Program-made: the position numbers and the translations under genes
Shown here: one piece after another, positions 1-9,000 of the stretch
Position numbering within the stretch: the stretch's first letter is position 1
How the letters are laid out: each line of letters starts with the position of its first letter
The notes under the pieces: generated by a model
What the model was told of the DNA's origin: nothing
Database searches by the model: none
The model's input: only the letters and a program-made list of their open reading frames with translations
NCBI RefSeq assembly: GCF_000963005.1
Contig: NZ_JZHZ01000007.1
Coordinates: forward strand, 1,426,567 to 1,490,566
DNA: 64,000 nucleotides
Source: Xanthomonas sp. GPE 39
Lineage (GTDB): Bacteria > Pseudomonadota > Gammaproteobacteria > Xanthomonadales > Xanthomonadaceae
Direction of reading: 5' to 3'

Positions 1-3000
1 GTATGCCCAAAGGCGTCATGATCGAGCACCGGGGTTGTGTCAACTTATATCATCACTATGCCATTTGCTATTTAAGGAGTGGCGATAAGGTATTGGTCTT
101 ATCTTCTTTTTCCTTTGATTTGACGCTTAAGAATATTATTTCCCCATTGTTTTTGGGCTGTGCTGTCGAATTGGCACCGGCGGGTGTGGTGGTCGGATCA
201 CGTATCCTGAATCTTCTTGAGTCAAGTGGCGCTGCATTGATAAATTGCGCGCCAAGTCAATTGCATGGAGTTTTAGATGATTTTGAATCGAAACTAAGAG
301 TAGCCTCGCTAGCGAAACTTCGCTATATCATACTGGGGGGAGAGAAGATAAAAATTGATCTGATTTCTGAATGGATTTCAGGTTCTGAGAAATATGTATT
401 TATAAATAGCTATGGGCCAACTGAAATCACCGACGTTGCGGTCGATGGCGTCATCAAGGGGGGGGATGTTTCAGAGTCGATGCCGATTGGCCGTCCAATC
501 GCTAACACGCGCATCTACATCTTGGATATGCACGGTGCACCGGTTCCGATTGGGGCGGTGGGCGAGTTGTATATCGGCGGCGATGGTGTGGGGCGTGGAT
601 ATTTGAATCGTGACGATTTGACCGCCGCGCGCTTCCTCGCGGATCCATTCAGTGCCGATCCGACAGCGCGCATGTATCGCAGTGGCGATTTAGGGCGCTG
701 GCGAACCGATGGCACGATTGAGTTTGTGGGTCGCAACGATCACCAAGTCAAGATTCGTGGTTTCCGTATTGAACTCGGCGAGATCGAGGCAAGATTGAGC
801 GCACATGCGGATGTGCGCGAGTGCGTGGTGGTGCCCATGGAGGATGCCACAGGCAACGACAAGCGACTGGTGGCGTATTTAGTCGCTGCCGAGGGTGTGA
901 TGTCCGAGCATCTTGGCGCAGAAAGCTTGCGTAGTTGGTTGTCGGACACGTTGCCCGATTACATGGTTCCAGCGGCCTATGTGCAGTTGGATCGCCTGCC
1001 GCTGACTCCCAACGGCAAGTTGGATCGCAACGCATTGCCCGCACCGGATGAGGCAGCCTACGCGGTGCGTGCGTATGAAGCACCTCAGGGTGCCATCGAA
1101 CAAGCCATTGCGGCGATCTGGCGCGACCTACTTGGCCTGGAGGCCATCGGGCGGCACGATAACTTCTTCGCCCTCGGCGGCCACTCGCTGCTGGTAGTGA
1201 CGCTGACCGAGCGGATGCGTCAGCAAGGGTTGCAGGCCGATTTGCGCACCCTGTTTGCCACCCCGACGCTTGTGGCACTGGCCGCAGCGAGCGGTGGCGT
1301 GTCGGTCAGCGTTCCGCCCAACGGCATTATGCGCGATACCACGCTGATCACACCGGAGATGCTGCCGTTGGCGGTCCTCACTCAGCAACAGATCGATAGT
1401 ATCGTCGCGATGACCCCTGGCGGCTCTGCCAATATCCAGGACATCTATCCGCTTGCTCCATTGCAGGAAGGCATCTTTTTCCATCATCTGTTGCAGCGCG
1501 AAGGCGATGCCTATCTGCAACCGAACCTGATCGCGTTCGACAACCGTTCGCGTCTGGACGTGTTTGTCGATGCACTGCAATGTGTGATTGATCGTCACGA
1601 TATCCTGCGCACAGCGGTGGCCTGGGAAGGACTTGCTGCACCGATGCAGGTCGTGTGGCGGCATGCGCCACTCCTGATTGAGGAGGTGTGCCTGGACGAA
1701 GCCGATGGCGATGTGGCCATGCAACTGCAATCGCGTTTCGATCCGCGGCACTGGCGTTTGGATGTACGTCATGCGCCACTGATGCGTGGTTTTACTGCAT
1801 ACGACTCGGTCAATGGTCGCTGGTTGCTGCAATTGCTCAGCCATCACATGGCCCTGGATCACACCACGCTGGAAATCCTATTGGAGGAAGTCCGGTGCCA
1901 CTTGTGCGGTGATGCCGACAGTTTGCTTCCCCCACTGCCGTTCCGCAATTTTGTGGCGCAGGCACTGCTGGGCGTGAGCCACGAGGAGCACGAAGCATAT
2001 TTCAGCACGATGCTCGGCGATGTGGATGAGCCCTGTGCACCATTCGGTCTGATCGACACACAGGGCGATGGATCCGACCTGGAAGAGGTGCGGCTCAATC
2101 TGCCGGATCGACTGTCGTTGTCGTTGCGCAACCATGCGCGCACGCTTGGGGTGAGTACGGCCAGCCTGTTCCATCTGGCCTGGGCGCAAGTGGTGGCGCG
2201 CGCCACGGGGCATGAGCGTGTTGTGTTCGGAACGGTGCTGTTTGGCCGTATGCAGGGCGGAGCGGGAGCTGATCGTGCACTGGGCATGTTCATCAATACC
2301 TTGCCATTGCGGATCGAGATTGATGGGTCCAGCGTAGTAGAGAGCGTGCGTCTGATGCAGCAGCGCCTTGCCGGGCTGTTGCGACACGAACATGCGCCGT
2401 TGTCGTTAGTGCAGCGTTGTAGTGGTGTTCCTGCGCCCGCGCCGTTGTTTACCTCACTGTTCAATTATCGGTACAGCGGCCAGGCAGAAGGCGTTGCCGA
2501 GACGATGGCGTGGGAGGGGATCGAGACATTGTCCAGTCACGAGCGGACAAATTATCCGCTTGGCGTTTCTGTGGATGATGTGGGATCTGCTTTCGTGCTG
2601 ACGGTGCAGGCGCAGCGACCTCTGGTTCCGGAACGGATATGTGCGTTCCTGCTGAAGGCGCTGGAGAGTCTTGCCAATGCGCTTGCCGATGCGCCAAAGA
2701 CGCCGGTGTGCGATCTCGACGTTCTGCCTGAGGCCGAACGGCATCAGCTGCTGACCCAGTGGAATGCAACCGCGACAGATTATCCGCGCGATAAGTGTGT
2801 GCACGAGTTGTTCGAGGAGCAAGTGGCGCGGGCACCATTGGCCATCGCGGTGGTGCAGGGTGAAGTATCGCTGACCTATGCCGAGTTGAACGCGCGTGCT
2901 AACCGTCTGGCGCATTATCTACGCGAATTGGGTGTGCGCCCGGATGATCGTGTGGCGATCTGTGTGCAGCGCAGCGTGGAAATGGTCGTGGCGGTGCTTG

Positions 3001-6000
3001 CGGTGCTGAAGGCGGGTGGTGCGTATGTGCCGCTTGACCCTGCTTATCCGCCGGATCGAGTGGCTTATATGCAGGTCGATTGCGACGCGGTCGCGGTGCT
3101 GACAGATTCGGCCAGCCGTCATTTGATCGAGAACAATGCCACTTCGGTGGTGATCGTTGATCTGCAAGCCGACGCTGCGCAGTGGCAGCATTTGCCCGAC
3201 AGCAACCCCGACCACCACGCGATTGGCCTGACTGCGCGGCATCTGGCGTATGTGATCTACACGTCCGGATCGACTGGTAAGCCGAAGGGGTCGATGAACG
3301 AGCATCGCAGCGTCGTGAATCTTGCGTTGGCGCAAATAGGTGCATTCCATGTTGAAGAAGACAGCCGCATCCTGCAGTTTTCTTCGTTGAGTTTTGATGC
3401 CTTCGCTTCTGAGTTGCTGGTGACGCTGTTTTGTGGAGCTTCGCTGTATATCGCCGACCAAGGTGATGTATTGGCAGGTGAGACGCTCACGAAACTATTG
3501 GCGGAAAATGAAATCAGTCACGTCACGTTGCCTCCTTCGGTACTGCATCAAATGCCTGAAGAGCCAAGGCTTTCGTCTCTGAAGACACTCGTCGTTGCCG
3601 GCGAAGCCCTCTCTGTGGCCATCGTGGAACGTTGGGCTGAAGGAAGACGCTTGATCAATGCATACGGTCCCACGGAGACGACGGTCTGCGCCTGTGTGCA
3701 TGAATGCGATGCGAATGTGGCGGGTGCACCACCGATTGGTCGTCCGATTGCCAATGTGCGGATCTATATTCTGGATATGCACGGCGCACCAGTTCCTGTT
3801 GGAGTGGTTGGCGAGTTGTATATCGGTGGTGATGGTGTGGGACGTGGTTATCTGAATCGCGACGATTTGACCGCCGCGCGCTTCCTCATGGATCCATTCA
3901 GTGCCGATCCGACGGCACGGATGTATCGCACTGGCGATCTGGGTCGCTGGCATACCGATGGCACGATTGAGTTTGTGGGACGCAACGATCAGCAGGTCAA
4001 GATCCGTGGTTTCCGTATTGAATTAGGCGAGATCGAGGCACGGCTGGGCACACATGCGGATGTGCGCGAGTGTGTTGTGGTGGCGCTGGAAGATGCCGCG
4101 GGCAGCGACAAGCGATTGGTGGCGTATTGGGTTGCGACGCAGGATGCGACGCACGCGCCGCTTGGCGTGGAAAGCTTGCGCAGTTGGCTGTCGGATACGT
4201 TGCCGGATTACATGGTGCCGGCGGCTTATGTGCAGTTGGATCGCCTACCGCTTACCCCGAACGGCAAGTTGGATCACAAGGCATTACCCGCGCCGGATGC
4301 TACAGCCTATGCCGCGCCTGCGTATGAAGCACCGCAGGGTGAGGTTGAACACACCATTGCCGCGATCTGGTGTGACCTGCTGGGTCTAGAGAGCATCGGG
4401 CGGCACGACAACTTCTTTGCGCTCGGTGGACATTCGTTGTTGGCGGTGCGAGTTGCCTCTCGCCTGCGTCAGGAATTGGGTGTCGAGATCGGCGTGGCGG
4501 AGTTGTTTGCCAATGCAACGCTGAAGGACCTTGCCGCGTGTGTGGCCTCTTCGTCCGCTGCGATCTTGCCGCCGATCCTGCCCTTGCAGCCGGATGCGCC
4601 GCACGTGCTGTCCTTTGCACAGCAACGGCTCTGGTTCCTGTCGCAGTTCGAGGGTATCAGTCAGGCGTATCACATCAGTGGCGGGCTAAGGTTGCGTGGT
4701 GTGTTGGATGCGCAGGCGTTGCAACGTGCGTTGGATCGCATCGTGGCCCGACATGCGTCGCTGCGCACGACCTTCGCGCTGGTCGATGGGCAGGCGTTGC
4801 AGCAAATCGCTGATGAAGAAAGCGGCTTCCATTTGCTCACCCACGATCTGTGCGGTGTACCTGATCGTGAGGAAGCGCTTGAAAAACTGCTGACCGAGGA
4901 GGCACATGCGCCATTTGCATTGGAGCAAGGCCCACTCATCCGTGGCCGGCTGATACGACTTGCCGATGACGAGTCCGTCCTCTTCGTCACGATGCACCAC
5001 ATCGTCTCGGATGGTTGGTCGATGGGAGTTTTGATCAACGAGCTGAGCGTGTTGTATCGGGCCTTTGCACATGGCGAGGCCGATCCGCTGGCGCCGTTGC
5101 CGATCCAGTACACCGATTATGCAAGCTGGCAGCGGCAATGGCTGGCGGGCGAGGTACTGGAGCAACAGGCCACGTATTGGCGTGAGGCACTGTCCGGCGC
5201 ACCGGTATTGCTGGAACTGCCAACGGATCGTCCGCGTCCAGCGCGTCAGGACCATGCCGGCGCGATGTTGGAGGTGGTCGTCGAGCCGCACCAAGCACAG
5301 GCGTTGAAGGCGCTGAGCCAGCGCCATGGTCTGACGCTATATATGACCCTCCTGGCGAGCTGGGCGTTGCTGCTATCGCGTCTATCCGGCCAGGACGATG
5401 TGGTGATCGGCAGTCCGGTGGCTAATCGTGGGAGATCGGAGACAGAAGGACTGATCGGCTTTTTCGTCAACACGCTGGCGTTGCGAGTGGAGTTGTCCGG
5501 TTCGCCGACGTTGGAGCAACTGCTGGCCTCGGTGAAGAACCGCACACTGCAAGCGCAGGCACATCAGGATATCCCGTTCGAGCAGGTGGTCGAACTGCTG
5601 CAACCGCCACGCAGTCTGGCGCATGCGCCGCTGTTCCAAGTGATGTTTGCTTGGCAGAACACGCCGCAGGGGGAGTTGGATCTTGGCGAGCTCGATGCCA
5701 GCGGATTGGGTGTTGCGCAGACGAGCGCGCAGTTCGACCTGTCGTTGTCGTTGGTCGAGAGTGAGGAGGGGATCGTCGGCAGTCTGGCCTATGCCACGGC
5801 ATTGTTCGAGCGTTCGACGCTGGAGCGGTGGATGGGCCATTGGCGGCATCTGTTGGCCGCGATGGTCGCCGAGGGTGCCGAAGATCAGGCAGTAGATCGT
5901 CTGCCGTTGCTGGACGATGCCGAGCGCTATCAGGTGCTGACGCAGTGGAATGCAACGGCAGCAGATTATCCACGCGATGCCTGTGTGCACGAGTTGTTCG

Positions 6001-9000
6001 AGGCACAGGTGGCGCTTGATCCATCAGCCATCGCGGTAGTGCAGGGCGAGGTATCGCTGACCTATGGCGAGTTGAACGCGCGTGCCAACCGTCTGGCGCA
6101 TTACCTGCGCGAGTTGGGCGTGCGCCCGGATGATCGTGTGGCGATCTGTGTGCAGCGTAGTGTGGAGATGGTGGTGGCAGTGCTTGCGGTGCTGAAGGCC
6201 GGCGGTGCCTATGTGCCGTTGGATACGGCCTATCCGCCGGAGCGCTTGTCCTACATGCTCACGGATTGCGGCGCGGTGGCGGTGCTGACGGATGACGCGA
6301 GCCGTCCTCTTGTCGAGGACAATGCCAAATCAGGTGTGATCGTCGATCTGCAAACCGAGGACGAGCGCTGGCAGCATTTGCCAGACCGCAATCCCGACCG
6401 CGATGCCAATGGTCTGACCGCAAATCACCTTGCATATGTGATCTATACGTCCGGATCGACGGGGATGCCGAAGGGCGCGATGAACGCGCATCGCGGCGTC
6501 GTCAACCGTCTGGTGTGGATGCAAGAAGCCTACACGCTGGATCGATCCGAGGTTGTTTTACAAAAAACACCGATCAGCTTCGATGTCTCGGTCTGGGAAC
6601 TGTTCTGGCCGCTGCTGAGCGGTGCGCGTGTGCAGTTGGCGCAACCAGAAGGGCATAAAGATCCGGTGTATCTAAAGGCGTTGATCCGCGATACGCAGAT
6701 CACCACCTTGCATTTCGTACCGTCGATGCTTCGGGCGTTGATCGAGCATGGCGATGATGATCCGTGTACTGGGGTCAAGCGAGTTATTTGTAGTGGCGAA
6801 GCCTTGCCGGCAGTGCTTGCAGAGCGTGCCCAGGCGGTTTTTCCATCATCTGAGATTTTCAACCTTTATGGACCGACAGAAGCGGCAGTGGATGTCACCG
6901 CCTGGCGCTATTGTGCGGGATGGGAAAATGCCGCAATTCTCCCGATTGGTCGTCCAATCGCGAACACGCAGATCTATATCCTTGATGTACAAGGTGCACC
7001 GGTTCCGATTGGAGTGGTGGGCGAGTTGTACATTGGCGGCGATGGCGTGGGGCGTGGGTATCTGAATCGCGAGGACCTGAGCGCCGAACGCTTCCTCACC
7101 GATCCATTTAGTACCGATCCGACGGCGCGGATGTATCGCACTGGTGATCTGGGGCGTTGGCGTGCCGATGGCACGATTGAGTTTGTCGGACGCAACGATC
7201 ACCAAGTCAAGATCCGTGGTTTCCGAATCGAGTTGGGCGAGATCGAGGCGCGGTTGAGCGCGCATGTGGATGTGCGCGAGTGTGTGGTGGTGGCGCTGGA
7301 AGATGCCACGGGCAGCGACAAGCGATTGGTGGCGTATTGGGTTGGTAGGCAGGATGCGACGCACACGCCTCTTGGCGCGGAAAGCTTGCGCAGTTGGCTG
7401 TCGGATACCTTGCCGGATTACATGATCCCAGCAGCCTATGTGCAGTTGGATCGCTTGCCGCTGACTCCGAACGGCAAGTTGGATCGCAAGGCATTACCCG
7501 CGCCAGATGGCTCGGCCTATGCAGCGCCTGCGTATGAAGCACCGCAGGGCGCGATTGAACAAACCATTGCCGCGATTTGGTGTGATCTGCTGGGTCTGGA
7601 GAGCATCGGGCGACACGATAACTTCTTCGCGCTCGGTGGACATTCGTTGTTGGCAGTGCGAGTTGCTTCGCGCCTGCGTCAGGAATTGGGTGTCGAGATC
7701 GGCTTGGCGGAGTTGTTCGCGCATGCAACGCTGAAGGACCTTGCCGCCTGCGTGGCATCTTCGTCCGCTGCGATCTTGCCGCCGATCCTGCCCTTGCAGC
7801 CGGATGCGCCGCGCGTGCTGTCCTTTGCACAGCAACGGCTCTGGTTCCTGTCGCAGTTCGAGGGTGTCAGTCAGGCGTATCACATCAGCGGCGGGCTAAG
7901 GTTGCGCGGGGCGCTGGATACGCAGGCGCTGCAGCGTGCGTTGGATCGCATCGTGGCTCGACATGCGTCGCTGCGCACGACCTTCGCGCTGGTCGATGGG
8001 CAGGCGTTGCAGCACATCGCTGCCGAGGAGAGCGGCTTCCATTTAATCGATCACGATCTGCGCGGTGTGCCTGATCGTGAGAAAGCGCTCGAAAAACTGC
8101 TGACCGAGGAGGCACATGCGCCATTTGTATTGGAGCAAGGCCCACTCATCCGTGGTCGGCTGATACAACTTGCCGATGACGAGTCCGTCCTCTTCGTCAC
8201 GATGCACCACATCGTCTCGGATGGTTGGTCGATGGGAGTTTTGATCAATGAGCTGAGCGTGTTGTATCGGGCCTTTGCACATGGCGAAGCCGATCCGCTA
8301 GCACCGTTGCCAATCCAGTACGCCGATTATGCAAGCTGGCAGCGGCAATGGCTGGCGGGCGAGATACTGGAGCAGCAGGCCACATATTGGCGCGAGACGC
8401 TGTCTGGTGCGCCGGTGTTGCTGGAACTGCCAACGGATCGTCCACGTCCAGCGAGACAGGACCATGCCGGTGCGATGCTGAAGGTGGTCGTCGATCCGCA
8501 GCGGACGCATGCACTCAAAGCACTGAGCCAGCGGCATGGTCTGACGCTATACATGACTCTCCTAGCGAGTTGGGCGCTACTGCTGTCACGCCTGTCCGGG
8601 CAAGACGATGTGGTGATCGGTAGTCCAGTGGCTAATCGTGGTAGATCCGAGACCGAAGGGCTGATCGGGTTTTTCATGAACATGCTGGCACTGCGGGTGG
8701 AGTTCTCCAACTCGCCGACGCTTGCGCAATTGCTGGCCTTGGTGAGGGAGCGTGCACTGCAGGCGCAGGCGCATCAGGACATCCCGTTCGAGCAGGTGGT
8801 CGAACTGATTCAACCGCCACGCAGTCTGGCGCATACGCCACTGTTTCAGGTGATGTTCGCGTGGCAGAACACACCGCAGGGCGCGCTGGATCTTGGCGCA
8901 ATCGAGGTCAGTGGATTGGGTGTTGCACAGACGAGCGCGCAGTTCGACCTGTCCTTGTCGTTGGTTGAGAGCGAGGAGGGGATCGTCGGTCGTCTGACCT

